Notes: generated by a model not told the origin, from the letters alone. DNA of 39,411 bases from Lachnospiraceae bacterium UBA7199 (GCA_002490775.1 DKUR01000024.1:1-39411); one strand, 5' to 3'; positions 22,306-32,009 are shown, counted from the first letter of the stretch. Made by a program: numbers and translations.

Positions 22306-23529
22306 ATGGGATTAAATAAGAAATCAGTTGATGATATTAATGTAGCTGGCAAGCGTGTGCTTGTAAGATGTGATTTTAATGTTCCTCTTAAAAATGGTGA
22401 GATTACAGATGAAACACGTATTGTAGCAGCGCTTCCTACAATCAAAAAATTGTTGGCAGATGGCGGAAAAGTAATTCTTTGCTCTCACCTTGGCAAAGTA
22501 AAAAATGGCCCTAACGAAGGGGAATCTTTGGCACCTGTTGCTAAAAGACTTTCTGAAAAGCTTGGAAAGGAAGTTAATTTCGTTGCGGATTACAACGTGA
22601 CAGGTGAGGCTGCTACAGCGGCAGTTGCAGCAATGAAAGAAGGAGATGTGGTATTGCTTCAGAATACCCGTTTCCGTGGTGCAGAAGAGACAAAGAATGG
22701 AGAGGCATTCTCCAAAGAGCTTGCAGACCTTTGTGACGTATATGTATGTGATGCATTTGGTTCTTCACATAGAGCACATGCTTCTGTTGCAGGTGTTACA
22801 GATGTAGTTCGTGCAAAAGGCGGCGAATGTGCAGTTGGTTATTTAATGCAGAAGGAAATAGACTTCCTTGGAAACGCAGTTGAAAATCCTGTAAGGCCTT
22901 TTGTTGCAATTCTTGGCGGTGCAAAGGTAGCTGATAAATTGAATGTTATCAATAACCTGCTTGAGAAGTGTGATACCCTTATCATTGGCGGCGGTATGGC
23001 ATTTACTTTCTTAAAGGCACAGGGATATGAAATTGGTAAATCTTTGGTAGATGATGAAAAACTCGATTATTGTAAGGAAATGATGGAAAAGGCAGAAAAA
23101 CTTGGCAAAAAGATTCTGCTTCCTGTAGATACTACAATTGCAGCATCTTTCCCGAATCCCATTGATGCGGAAATAGAAGTGTCTGTTGTTGATGCAGACA
23201 AGATTCCAGCAGATATGGAAGGGCTTGATATCGGAACCAAGACTGCAGAGCTTTATGCAGACGCAGTGAAATCTGCTAAAACTGTTGTCTGGAACGGACC
23301 TATGGGCGTATTTGAAAATCCTATTCTGGCAAAAGGAACTATTGCAGTAGCAAAATCTCTTGCAGAGACAGATGCAACTACGATTATTGGCGGCGGTGAT
23401 TCAGCAGCAGCAGTTAACCAGCTTGGATTTGCTGACAAGATGAGCCATATTTCTACAGGCGGCGGTGCTTCCCTTGAGTTCTTAGAGGGCAAGGAGCTTC
23501 CCGGTGTAGTTGCAGCAGATGACAAATAA
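22306..23529 (+). CDS. pgk: phosphoglycerate kinase
   Basis: The start is ATG 22306 (MGLNKKSVDDINVAGKRVLVRCDFN), using GGAG at 22293-22296; the in-frame ATG at 22291 sits before that ribosome site. 407 residues. The family signature RVLVRCDFNVP and the C-terminal nucleotide loop GGGDSAAAVNQLG are present, as is the usual IGGGMAFTF. It transfers phosphate from 1,3-bisphosphoglycerate to ADP. It is followed by tpiA 72 bases on without a terminator, so pgk and tpiA are probably co-transcribed. Confidence 0.97.
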   Translation: MGLNKKSVDDINVAGKRVLVRCDFNVPLKNGEITDETRIVAALPTIKKLLADGGKVILCSHLGKVKNGPNEGESLAPVAKRLSEKLGKEVNFVADYNVTGEAATAAVAAMKEGDVVLLQNTRFRGAEETKNGEAFSKELADLCDVYVCDAFGSSHRAHASVAGVTDVVRAKGGECAVGYLMQKEIDFLGNAVENPVRPFVAILGGAKVADKLNVINNLLEKCDTLIIGGGMAFTFLKAQGYEIGKSLVDDEKLDYCKEMMEKAEKLGKKILLPVDTTIAASFPNPIDAEIEVSVVDADKIPADMEGLDIGTKTAELYADAVKSAKTVVWNGPMGVFENPILAKGTIAVAKSLAETDATTIIGGGDSAAAVNQLGFADKMSHISTGGGASLEFLEGKELPGVVAADDK

Positions 23530-23601
23530 TCGGTCAGTGAATGAAAGTAATACCTGATGACAATAAATATTTCCCTTAAAGGGGCAAAAGGAGATAAAAA
23601 G

Positions 23602-24348
23602 ATGGCAAGAAGAAAAATTGTAGCAGGCAACTGGAAAATGAACATGACACCCAGCCAGGCAGTGGCTTTATGTGATGAGTTAAAAGATTTAGTAAAATCT
23701 GATGAGGTAGATGTTGTTTACTGCGTACCTGCAATTGATATTGTACCTGTTGTAGAAGCAGTGAAAGGTACTAATGTTGAGGTTGGTGCAGAAAATATGT
23801 ATTTTGAAGAAAAGGGTGCCTATACAGGTGAGATTTCTGCAGCAATGCTGGTGGATGCAGGCGTTAAGTATGTCATTATCGGCCATTCCGAAAGACGCGA
23901 TTACTTTAAGGAAGATGATGCTTTATTAAATAAGAAAGTAAAGAAGGCGCTTGAGGCAGGTCTTACACCTATCCTTTGCTGTGGCGAGACGTTAGAGCAG
24001 AGAGAAATGGGAATCACACTTGACTGGATCCGTATGCAGATTAAATCTGATCTGGTAGGAGTCAGTGCAGAGCAGGTAGCATCTATGGTAATTGCGTATG
24101 AGCCTATTTGGGCAATTGGAACAGGTAAAACAGCAACTACTGAGCAGGCACAGGAAGTCTGCAAGGCAATTCGTGACTGTATCGCGGAAGTTTATGATGC
24201 AGCTACAGCAGAGGCAGTTCGTATTCAGTATGGCGGATCTGTTAATGCAGGAAATGCAGCAGAATTGTTTGCACAGCCTGATATTGATGGCGGCCTGGTA
24301 GGCGGCGCTTCTCTTAAAGCAGATTTTGGAAAGATCGTGAACTATTAA
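23602..24348 (+). CDS. tpiA: triosephosphate isomerase
   Basis: 248 residues from ATG 23602, preceded by AAAAGGAGA; upstream in-frame ATG 23557 has no ribosome site. Active-site Asn10-Lys12 in GNWKMN, His95 in IGHSERR and Glu167 in YEPIWAIGTGK are all present, and the phosphate loop GGSVN and GGLVGGASL complete the barrel. It interconverts dihydroxyacetone phosphate and G3P. Last gene of the pgk-tpiA unit. Confidence 0.98.
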   Translation: MARRKIVAGNWKMNMTPSQAVALCDELKDLVKSDEVDVVYCVPAIDIVPVVEAVKGTNVEVGAENMYFEEKGAYTGEISAAMLVDAGVKYVIIGHSERRDYFKEDDALLNKKVKKALEAGLTPILCCGETLEQREMGITLDWIRMQIKSDLVGVSAEQVASMVIAYEPIWAIGTGKTATTEQAQEVCKAIRDCIAEVYDAATAEAVRIQYGGSVNAGNAAELFAQPDIDGGLVGGASLKADFGKIVNY

Positions 24349-24354
24349 TTTTAA

Positions 24355-24437
24355 ACATAAGGATGACAGGCTTTGCCGGACATCCTTATGTTAATGAAAA
24401 AGGGTTTTGCAGGTTTATACCGGCAAAACCCTTTTTT
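24355..24437 (+). terminator. two terminator hairpins after tpiA
   Basis: ACATAAGGATG (24355-24365) pairs perfectly with CATCCTTATGT (24381-24391) but lacks a U-run. Then AAGGGTTTTGC (24400-24410) pairs with GCAAAACCCTT (24423-24433) and runs into TTTTTT, the actual terminator. Confidence 0.88.
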
Positions 24438-24443
24438 ATTTTG

Positions 24444-24473
24444 TTGTACTATTTGCACAAAGTATGCTACAAT
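24444..24473 (+). promoter_or_regulatory. probable promoter of the GT2 gene
   Basis: TTGTAC (24444-24449), 18-bp spacer, TACAAT (24468-24473), starting just after the tpiA terminator. Spacing is one base above ideal. Confidence 0.5.
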
Positions 24474-24534
24474 ACCCTTTAGGGCTTTTTGCCGGAGAAA
24501 ATGCAGGCTCAATCGAAATAAAGGAGCAGGTTTT

Positions 24535-25488
24535 ATGGAAAATGTTTTATATCTGGTGATTCCATGTTATAACGAGGAAGAGGTTTTACCTGAAACAGCA
24601 GCGCGGCTCAAGAAAAAAATGAATGATTTAGTAGGAAGGAACAAGGTTGATCAAAAAAGTCGTGTTATATTTGTAAATGATGGCTCCAAGGATAATACAT
24701 GGAATATCATAACGAAGCTTCATGAGCAGGATAAACTTTTTGGCGGAATTAATTTATACCGGAACAGAGGGCATCAAAATGCGCTCCTGGCAGGTCTGCT
24801 TACCGTAAAAGATTACGCAGATATGGTAATTTCTATGGACGCGGATTTGCAGGATGATATTAATGCGGTTGATGAAATGGTGGATAAATATTTAAGCGGA
24901 GTGGATATTGTATATGGGGTTCGAAGCAGCAGACAGAAGGATTCTTTTTTTAAGAAAGCAACTGCAGAAGGATTTTATAAGGCGATGAATAGTTTGGGCG
25001 CTAATACAGTATTTAATCATGCAGATTACAGATTAATGAGCAGGCGTGCAATTGAAGGGCTGGCACAATATAAGGAAGTGAATTTATTTCTTCGGGGAAT
25101 CGTACCTACGATAGGTTATCCTACAGATGTGGTTTATTATGAAAGAGGAGAGCGGTTTGCAGGGGAGAGTAAGTACCCCTTAAAGAAAATGCTATCTTTT
25201 GCAATTGAGGGAATTACTTCTTTTAGCACGAAACCCATAAGAATGATCACTGGACTTGGGTTTTTGATTTTTCTTGTGAGCATAGGGATGTTGATTTACA
25301 GTTTAATCCGTCATTTTATGGGCGCAACCATTGTAGGATGGACTACCCTTATGGGCTCTATGTGGGCAATTGGCGGATTGATTTTGCTTTCCTTGGGAGT
25401 TGTGGGAGAATATGTTGGAAAAATCTATTTGGAGACAAAGGCCCGTCCCCGATTTATGGTGGAACAGTTTATAAACGAAGAAGAATAG
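24535..25488 (+). CDS. family 2 glycosyltransferase, polyprenyl-phosphate (GtrB/DPM1-like)
   Basis: The start is ATG 24535 after AAGGAGCAGG; the upstream in-frame extension runs through the tpiA terminator and is rejected. 317 residues. A GT-A domain comes first (VIPCYNEEEVLPE, FVNDGSKDNTW, metal-binding MDADLQDD), with the amphipathic region RFAGESKYPLKKML, then two C-terminal membrane helices (about 233-255 and 268-290). This is the layout of undecaprenyl-phosphate sugar transferases that make donors for GT-C enzymes on the outer face. GT-C-like genes at 34046-39300 are plausible users, which is inference. Confidence 0.88.
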   Translation: MENVLYLVIPCYNEEEVLPETAARLKKKMNDLVGRNKVDQKSRVIFVNDGSKDNTWNIITKLHEQDKLFGGINLYRNRGHQNALLAGLLTVKDYADMVISMDADLQDDINAVDEMVDKYLSGVDIVYGVRSSRQKDSFFKKATAEGFYKAMNSLGANTVFNHADYRLMSRRAIEGLAQYKEVNLFLRGIVPTIGYPTDVVYYERGERFAGESKYPLKKMLSFAIEGITSFSTKPIRMITGLGFLIFLVSIGMLIYSLIRHFMGATIVGWTTLMGSMWAIGGLILLSLGVVGEYVGKIYLETKARPRFMVEQFINEEE

Positions 25489-25509
25489 TTTGAGACAATG
25501 GAGGTTTCT

Positions 25510-27114
25510 GTGGAAGAAAGAGAAGAAAGTAAGTTAAAGTATATGGATTCGGGCATTCATCCCGATGTTTTAAGAGCTGTTTTAGAGATGGGATTTGAAG
25601 TAATGACACCTATCCAGGAGCAGGCAATTCCGGTGCTTTTAGAAGGGAAAGATATTATTGGACAGGCGCAAACCGGTACTGGAAAGACAGCCGCTTTTGC
25701 AATTCCCATGATTCAGAGAATTGATCCTGGAATTAGAAAGCCCCAGGGAATTATTCTTTGTCCTACAAGGGAACTGGCAATGCAGGCAGCGGAGGAAATC
25801 CGCAAGCTTACCAAGTATGTGCATGGAATAAAGGTTCTTCCGGTTTATGGAGGACAGGATATTGGGAAGCAGATCAGGGCGCTTAGTCAAGGCGTACAGA
25901 TTATTGTGGGAACGCCGGGACGCGTGATGGATCATTTAAGAAGGCATACCATTAAAACTGCCCATATTAAAATGATTGTGTTGGATGAAGCAGATGAGAT
26001 GCTGAATATGGGTTTCCGTGAAGACATAGAAACGGTGCTTGCGGACATGCCGCAGGAGCATCAGATGGCCTTATTTTCAGCAACCATGCCACAGGCAATT
26101 TTAGATATTACAGGCACTTACCAGAAAAATGCAGTATATGTAAAAGTAATGCCGAAGGAGATTACGGTTGCGGCAATCAAGCAGGCATACTATAGAGTGG
26201 CCAAAAAGGATAAATCGGAAGCAATATGCAGGCTGCTTGATTATTATCAGCCTGCCAGAAGCCTTATTTTTTGTAATACAAAGAGGATGGTGGATGATAT
26301 TACCGGATATCTGAAAGACAAGGGATATGAGGCGGAAGGACTTCATGGAGATTTGTCGCAGAACCAGAGAGATACCGTGATGAATCTTTTCAGAAATGGA
26401 AGATGCAGAATTTTAATTGCCACGGATGTGGCCGCCAGAGGAATTGATGTAAGCGGTGTTGATGCAGTATTTAATTATGATGTGCCGGAAGACATTGAGT
26501 ATTATGTCCACAGAATTGGGCGTACCGGACGTGCTGGAAGAAAAGGGAGAGCATTTACCCTGATATCAGGCAGAGAAATATTTAAAATACGTGACATAGA
26601 AAAGGTTTGCCATACAACCATCAAAGAAAGAAAAATTCCAACGCCTGCGGACATTACCAGAATAAAATCAGGAAATATGTTTGCACAGGCAATGGAGATC
26701 ATGGAGCAGAAAGACTTATCAGAGCTGCAAAAGGTAATTCAAAAGGCGGCAGAAGAAAATGGATTCAGTATCCTGGATCTGGCTGCAGCTTTCATGCAGA
26801 TGAGTATGGGAGATGAACCGGAAGAAATACAGGAAGAAAAGCCCTATGAAAAAGGAAGGCGTGAAGGCAGAGGCAGGAGAGAGGGACGGTCATCACGTGC
26901 AGGATATGACCGGAGAGAGAAAAGGATGGTGCGCGGACAGTCGTCGCAAAGCAGACGGGGAAGAAAAGGAGAGGAAGCGTCATCACGTGGCAGCCGGGGA
27001 AGAAGAGAAGAGGAAATGCCGCTGCGCAATAACCAGGACAAAAAGGGTGGAAAAGACAGAAAGAAAGAAAAAAGCGGAAAAGGCTTTGAGAAGTTTATAG
27101 CGAAAAAGAAATAA
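25510..27114 (+). CDS. DEAD-box ATP-dependent RNA helicase
   Basis: GTG 25510 is preferred because GGAGG lies five bases upstream; ATG 25498 is in frame but precedes that ribosome site. About 534 residues. All motifs are present: Q motif TPIQEQAIP, AQTGTGKT, PTRELA, TPGR, DEAD, SAT, RSLIFCNTK, ATDVAARGIDV and HRIGRTGRAGR. A linker and an arginine/glycine/lysine-rich tail of about 100 residues (RREGRGRREGRSSR...) would add RNA binding. It resembles CshA/DeaD enzymes of ribosome assembly and mRNA decay. The next gene starts 14 bases on, so the two may be one unit. Confidence 0.94.
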   Translation: MEEREESKLKYMDSGIHPDVLRAVLEMGFEVMTPIQEQAIPVLLEGKDIIGQAQTGTGKTAAFAIPMIQRIDPGIRKPQGIILCPTRELAMQAAEEIRKLTKYVHGIKVLPVYGGQDIGKQIRALSQGVQIIVGTPGRVMDHLRRHTIKTAHIKMIVLDEADEMLNMGFREDIETVLADMPQEHQMALFSATMPQAILDITGTYQKNAVYVKVMPKEITVAAIKQAYYRVAKKDKSEAICRLLDYYQPARSLIFCNTKRMVDDITGYLKDKGYEAEGLHGDLSQNQRDTVMNLFRNGRCRILIATDVAARGIDVSGVDAVFNYDVPEDIEYYVHRIGRTGRAGRKGRAFTLISGREIFKIRDIEKVCHTTIKERKIPTPADITRIKSGNMFAQAMEIMEQKDLSELQKVIQKAAEENGFSILDLAAAFMQMSMGDEPEEIQEEKPYEKGRREGRGRREGRSSRAGYDRREKRMVRGQSSQSRRGRKGEEASSRGSRGRREEEMPLRNNQDKKGGKDRKKEKSGKGFEKFIAKKK

Positions 27115-27128
27115 ATGAGGACCAGTGA

Positions 27129-28457
27129 ATGGATGAAAAAGAAATAAGAAGGAAAAAGCAGGCTGCTGCTGCCCGGGAGCAAAGGAGGAAGCGGAGAAAA
27201 AGAGCGGTTATGATAGAGCGGACTGCGATAGCGCTTTTAATCGTTGTTTTTCTGGTAGGTGGAACTGTGCTTATTTGGAATCTTATGCCTGGCATCAAAG
27301 TGGCTAAGAGACTGGAAGCAGCGGATGCTTTTGTAGAGACAAGCAATTATGAGGAAGCAATTGCTTCCTGTGAAGAGGCTTTACAAATTGACTCTAAGTC
27401 GGTCGAGGCATATAGAGCAATGGCCGGTGTTTATTTAACCAGCAAGGACCGTGAAGCAGCAGAGCAGACCTTGTATCGGGGATGGGAGTGCACTCTGGAT
27501 GAAGGTCTCTTACAGGAATATTGTGTACATCTTTTGAATGATGCGGTAGAGGAAATTAATGGACAAAACTGTACATTTGCCACTTTGGATAAATGTGTGA
27601 CAGTCCTTGAGAATGATCAGGATAGTGCAGACGTGTATCAATTACTGGATGCCTGCTATGAGCACCTGTTTGTGGATGATACCACAATTTTTTGTGATGT
27701 AAATGAAAATGGGATGTCTGGTTTTAACGATTATTTATCCCTTATGAACCGGATGATGGATGTTTGTTCTCAAAATCCCAAAGAGGAATTAAAACAGGAG
27801 ATCCTTAAGTTTGCAGCCCCATCCGGAAAGTTGACCTGGATTAATGTAGGCAGTCTTCAGGAATATTTGGAACTGATAGGCAGAGTATCTGCACTTGGAG
27901 ACGCAGGGAATCTGGAAATGTTTAAGCTTTGTCTTGAAAAGGCGGTCTGGGCGCAGAATCTTTTTGGTACAGCGTTTACTATTTTTGAGTCAGGAGAATT
28001 TGAGCCGATCAAGGAATTTATGCAGTCGGCAGATTATATAGCTGTCCGGGATCAGTTTATCAGCGGCACAATGGAATACTGGAGTGGAAAAACATATATT
28101 CCCGTAAGCAGGGAAAGGATGAAGCTTTTGAATCAGGATGGACAGTGGAGTTTTGCTTTTGCTGCTTTTGATGAGTATCCGCAGACAAGCGGGGTAATTA
28201 ATATATGGGGAGCAAAACAGGAGGATGCGGGCGTACAGCGTTTATGTATCTCTTATGAGCCTGCTTCCCAAAGTGGAGAGTACTACCCGCATACAACCTA
28301 TGAATTTGTATATTTATACAGCAATGTAAAGATTGCAGGCGAGTATGTACCTCAAATGAATTATCGGTTTGAAACAAGAACCGCTGCACCGGAGGGAACC
28401 ACGTCCCAACTGATTGGTGACTGGGGCGGTGAATATGAGTGGACAATGGATTATTAG
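27129..28457 (+). CDS. single-pass membrane protein with TPR-like region, unknown
   Basis: 442 residues from ATG 27129 with GAGGA upstream. A very basic N-terminus (RRKKQAAAAREQRRKRRKRA, about 7-26) precedes one membrane helix (about 30-50). A TPR-like pair (ADAFVETSNYEEAIASCEEAL.., about 62-115) follows and then a large presumably extracytoplasmic domain ending EYEWTMDY. The C-terminal part (WSFAFAAFDEYPQTSGVINIWG) has no motif I recognise. Orientation follows the positive-inside rule. Its stop overlaps the ABC gene's stop on the other strand by three bases, and its terminator lies inside that gene. Confidence 0.7.
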   Translation: MDEKEIRRKKQAAAAREQRRKRRKRAVMIERTAIALLIVVFLVGGTVLIWNLMPGIKVAKRLEAADAFVETSNYEEAIASCEEALQIDSKSVEAYRAMAGVYLTSKDREAAEQTLYRGWECTLDEGLLQEYCVHLLNDAVEEINGQNCTFATLDKCVTVLENDQDSADVYQLLDACYEHLFVDDTTIFCDVNENGMSGFNDYLSLMNRMMDVCSQNPKEELKQEILKFAAPSGKLTWINVGSLQEYLELIGRVSALGDAGNLEMFKLCLEKAVWAQNLFGTAFTIFESGEFEPIKEFMQSADYIAVRDQFISGTMEYWSGKTYIPVSRERMKLLNQDGQWSFAFAAFDEYPQTSGVINIWGAKQEDAGVQRLCISYEPASQSGEYYPHTTYEFVYLYSNVKIAGEYVPQMNYRFETRTAAPEGTTSQLIGDWGGEYEWTMDY

Positions 28458-30229
28458 AAAGCCATCATCTGCGCAGTATGGAGCCTGTAATAGGCTCCTT
28501 TTTTTGCCATTAGCTGGCTGACAGTCCCCTCCTCGATAATGCCGCCCTGATCAATCACGAAAATGCGGTCTGCTTTTTGAATTGTGGAAAGCCGGTGGGC
28601 GATGACGAAGGAAGTACGTCCCTTTAACAGGACATCAATCCCCTCCTGAACCAAAAGTTCTGTTTTTGTGTCGATGCTGGAGGTTGCTTCATCTAAAATT
28701 AGAATATTAGGATTAGAAACCATAGTTCTTGCAAAGGCCAGCAGTTGCTTCTGTCCTACGGAAAGACCGCCGCCCCGTTCAGAAAGCATGGTGTCGTATC
28801 CCTTTTCCAGGCGGCAGATAAATTCATGGGCATGAACTGCTTTTGCGGCGGAAATAATTTCCTCGTCCGTTGCATCAAGTTTACCATAACGAATATTATC
28901 TTTAATTGTTCCGGAAAATAAAAAGTTGTCCTGCGTCATGATGCCCATTTGCCGGCGCAGACTTTGAATGGAGACCTTTTTTACATCATGTCCATCAATA
29001 CTTACAGTACCGCCCTGTACATCATAAAAACGGCTGATTAAGTTGACAATGGTAGTTTTTCCAGCACCGGTAGGTCCTACTAAAGCTATGGTTTCACCAG
29101 CGTTAATTTGAAAGCTGACGTCATCTAATACCTTAGCATCTCCATCATAGGAAAAGGTTACATGGGAAAAGGAAACCTGCCCCTTAATGGGGGGAAGCTC
29201 GCTTACCGCATCTGCATCCTTAATGGCGGCCTTAGTGTCTAAAATTTCAAAAATACGTTCTGCTGCCGCAATATTAGTGATGATTTGGTTATAAAAGTTG
29301 CTTAAATTCATAATAGGATTCCAGAACATGCCAATATAACTTCCAAAGGCAATAAAAGTCCCGATGGAAACGCTGGCAGTGCCTAAAATATAAATTCCAA
29401 CAAAATAAAGTGCAGCAATCCCAACTCCCCAGCTTAAGTCGATTACAGATCCGATACCGTCACAGAGAAGAACTGCTTTTTTAAAGGAGCTTCTGTGTGC
29501 ATCCAGCAGATCATCAAAGGTGCGGCTGGTCTCGCCCTCCGCAGAAAAGCTTTGAATAATCCGCATTCCTGACATATCTTCGTGAATAAAGGCATTCAGG
29601 TTTGAGGCCTTTTTTCGAAAATCCTGCCATTTGCGGTGAGAATATACCTGTATCAGCCATAAGCATATGATCATAAAGGGCAGACTGCACAGGGAAGCAG
29701 CGGCAAGAACCGGATTTTTAACAAACATAATGACAGCTACTGCCAAAACGGTAGTAAGATCAGGAATCAGGGTGGTCACAAAGTTGCCCAGCACATCTTT
29801 AAGAGAATTAATATCACCGATAATGCGGGCAAGTATTTTTCCGGCAGGGCGGCTGTCAAAAAACTGAAGATCAAGTGTCTGAATATGAGAATAAAGCTCC
29901 TGTCTTATGGTCACCAGAATCTTGTTGCAGATTTTTGCCATAATGTACATACGCAGCTTGATTCCCACAATCATCAGAAGATTCAGCAGGATGGCAAACA
30001 AAACCAGCCGGAAGAGCCCAGGCATATCGCCTGTCGAAATGTAGTTATCGATGGCTGCCTCCATCAGCAGGGGATTGACCAGCGATACAATGACACAAAA
30101 CGTCATAATGAAAAGTACAAGAATAATTTCTTTTTTATATTCAAGAAGGTAAGAAAGCAGCCGCAGCAAAGTACGCAGTTTACCGGCGGAAGTGCTCTGT
30201 TCATCTTCTTTATAAGAATTTATGCCCAT
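28454..30229 (-). CDS. ABC exporter half-transporter, catalytic-site subunit (BmrD/LmrD-like)
   Basis: 591 residues: six-helix transmembrane domain (about 30-310) then an ATPase domain. Walker A GPTGAGKTT (385-393), signature LSVGQ (489-493, non-canonical), Walker B with the catalytic glutamate ILILDEATSSID (Glu514) and switch His545. Its partner upstream has the complementary pattern (canonical LSGGQ, Asp in place of Glu). That asymmetry is typical of heterodimeric multidrug exporters such as BmrCD, LmrCD and TM287/288, with one hydrolytic and one degenerate site. It overlaps the upstream gene by 10 bases and is expressed from the attenuated leader at 32245-31970. Confidence 0.92.
   Translation of the reverse strand: MGINSYKEDEQSTSAGKLRTLLRLLSYLLEYKKEIILVLFIMTFCVIVSLVNPLLMEAAIDNYISTGDMPGLFRLVLFAILLNLLMIVGIKLRMYIMAKICNKILVTIRQELYSHIQTLDLQFFDSRPAGKILARIIGDINSLKDVLGNFVTTLIPDLTTVLAVAVIMFVKNPVLAAASLCSLPFMIICLWLIQVYSHRKWQDFRKKASNLNAFIHEDMSGMRIIQSFSAEGETSRTFDDLLDAHRSSFKKAVLLCDGIGSVIDLSWGVGIAALYFVGIYILGTASVSIGTFIAFGSYIGMFWNPIMNLSNFYNQIITNIAAAERIFEILDTKAAIKDADAVSELPPIKGQVSFSHVTFSYDGDAKVLDDVSFQINAGETIALVGPTGAGKTTIVNLISRFYDVQGGTVSIDGHDVKKVSIQSLRRQMGIMTQDNFLFSGTIKDNIRYGKLDATDEEIISAAKAVHAHEFICRLEKGYDTMLSERGGGLSVGQKQLLAFARTMVSNPNILILDEATSSIDTKTELLVQEGIDVLLKGRTSFVIAHRLSTIQKADRIFVIDQGGIIEEGTVSQLMAKKGAYYRLHTAQMMAF
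28480..28505 (+). terminator. plus-strand terminator inside the ABC coding region
   Basis: GGAGCCT-GTAAT-AGGCTCC (28480-28498) followed by seven T. It lies 22 bases beyond the TPR gene's stop and inside the last codons of the oppositely oriented ABC gene, where it encodes part of MAKKGAYYRLH. Confidence 0.88.
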
Positions 30230-31959
30230 GTGGTAAGTTCCTCCTTTTGTGTTCCATATTGTGCCACATAAGTCTGATAATAAAGTCCCTTTTTCGCCAT
30301 CAGGCTTTTATGGCTTCCTCGCTCAGCAATCTGTCCATTTTCAAGGATCAGAATTTCATCTGCATGGCAGACTGCGCTGATACGGTGTCCGATAATGATT
30401 TTGGTGGTGTCCGGCAGATTCCGTAAGGTTTCATGGACTAATTGTTCTGTTTCCATATCAAGAGCAGAGGTGGAATCATCTAACACCAGTATAGGCGTTC
30501 TTTTGGCAAGAGCTCTTGCTATGGTAATGCGCTGCTTTTGCCCGCCGGAAAGCCCTACTCCCCGTTCACCGATCACGGTATCGTATTGTTTATCCATTTT
30601 TTCAATAAATCCCTTAGCCTGGGCCCGGTCTGCTGCATCACGGACCGCGGTATAAGACAGCAGATTTTTTTGCCCTAGTTTTACGTTTTCCAATATTGTG
30701 TCCGAAAAAAGGAAAACATCCTGCATAACCAGAGAAATGGAACTGCGGAGCTGCTGCAGTGTAAGGTGTTTGATATTTACATCATCTAATAAAATTTCTC
30801 CCTCTGTAGCATCATAAAGACGCTGTAGCAGATAGATCAGAGAACTTTTTCCTGCACCGGTAGCACCCATGATTCCTATGGTCTTTCCCGGAAGAGCGGT
30901 AAAAGAGATGTCGTGAAGAATCTCATATTGGTCCGCCTTGTGAAAGGAAACATGGGAAAAAGTGATTTTTCCTTTTACTTTAGGTAAAATAATCGGGCAT
31001 TCCGGTTCAGTGATAGCAGGCTTTTCTTCGTAAAGTTTTTTGATTCTCCGGTTGGAGGCAATGGCGGAAGAAAAACTGTTGGTAAGCCAGCCCAGCATTT
31101 CCATAGGCCATACAATGTTCATGGAATATTCAATAAAAGCACTTAAGTCTCCTAAGGTAAGTTCGCCGGTATTCACCAGATATCCGCCGATCAAAAGCAT
31201 CATAATGGGAAGCAGTTTTGTGATCAGGGATAGGTAAGGATGGTATTTTACAAACAGCTTGGACTGCTCCATATTAAGATCGTAGTATCGCTTGTTATGA
31301 GAGAGAAATTTGGAAATTTCAAATTTTTCTCTGGCAAAAGCTTTTACAGTCCTTACTCCTGCAAGGTTTTCTTCCGCTACCGTATTTAACTGGGCATTTT
31401 CTTCGCTGATTTCCTCATATACCACATCCAGCTTCCGCTCCATATAAATTGCAATGGCAGCGGCCATCATCATACAGATGGTAGGTAAAATCGCCAGCTT
31501 CCAACTTATGCGGTACATACAAAACAAGATGATGGAAGTGTGATAGATCACTTCAATAAGAAGCATTCCTACAAAGGTAAGCGCATCCCAGATGCGGTCC
31601 ACATCATCTTTGATCCGGCTCATCAGTTCGCCTGTTCCTGTGCGGTCAAAAAATTCCGCACTCAGGGACTGAACGTGGCGGAATAAATCCCGGCGCAGAT
31701 TGGTGGCAATTTTGGTGCCGGTGATATCAAAGGTGTATTCTTTCGTGTATTGAAAGATACATCTGCCGATCCCAACACATAAAATGCCAATCAGCATGGG
31801 AGAAAGCTTCTTTAAATCACCGCCTATAATTACATCATCCACAATCCTTCTGGTTAACTGGGGCGAAAGCATATCAAGGCTGACGCTGATGATCATGGAT
31901 ACAATGGCAAAAAGAAAAGAAAATTTGTGTTCCCATATGTAAGTAGATAATTTTTTCAT
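30220..31959 (-). CDS. ABC exporter half-transporter, degenerate-site subunit (BmrC/LmrC-like)
   Basis: 579 residues from ATG 31959 (MKKLSTYIWEHKFSFLF). Transmembrane domain about 15-300; Walker A GATGAGKSS (365-373), signature LSGGQKQR (470-477), Walker B LVLDDSTSALD with Asp495 where the catalytic glutamate normally stands, and His525. The Glu-to-Asp change marks this as the non-catalytic nucleotide site of a heterodimer. It is the first gene of the two-gene operon. Substrates of relatives are hydrophobic drugs and peptides; here they are unknown. Confidence 0.92.
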   Translation of the reverse strand: MKKLSTYIWEHKFSFLFAIVSMIISVSLDMLSPQLTRRIVDDVIIGGDLKKLSPMLIGILCVGIGRCIFQYTKEYTFDITGTKIATNLRRDLFRHVQSLSAEFFDRTGTGELMSRIKDDVDRIWDALTFVGMLLIEVIYHTSIILFCMYRISWKLAILPTICMMMAAAIAIYMERKLDVVYEEISEENAQLNTVAEENLAGVRTVKAFAREKFEISKFLSHNKRYYDLNMEQSKLFVKYHPYLSLITKLLPIMMLLIGGYLVNTGELTLGDLSAFIEYSMNIVWPMEMLGWLTNSFSSAIASNRRIKKLYEEKPAITEPECPIILPKVKGKITFSHVSFHKADQYEILHDISFTALPGKTIGIMGATGAGKSSLIYLLQRLYDATEGEILLDDVNIKHLTLQQLRSSISLVMQDVFLFSDTILENVKLGQKNLLSYTAVRDAADRAQAKGFIEKMDKQYDTVIGERGVGLSGGQKQRITIARALAKRTPILVLDDSTSALDMETEQLVHETLRNLPDTTKIIIGHRISAVCHADEILILENGQIAERGSHKSLMAKKGLYYQTYVAQYGTQKEELTTWA

Positions 31960-32009
31960 GATTTGTCAATTCCCTTCCCTGCATTTATGCGAAAATGGCG
32001 CAAAAAAAC

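Noticed and set aside
24373..24534. In-frame upstream extension of the GT2 gene
   Set aside because: It runs through the tpiA terminator hairpin and lacks a ribosome site; ATG 24535 has AAGGAG.
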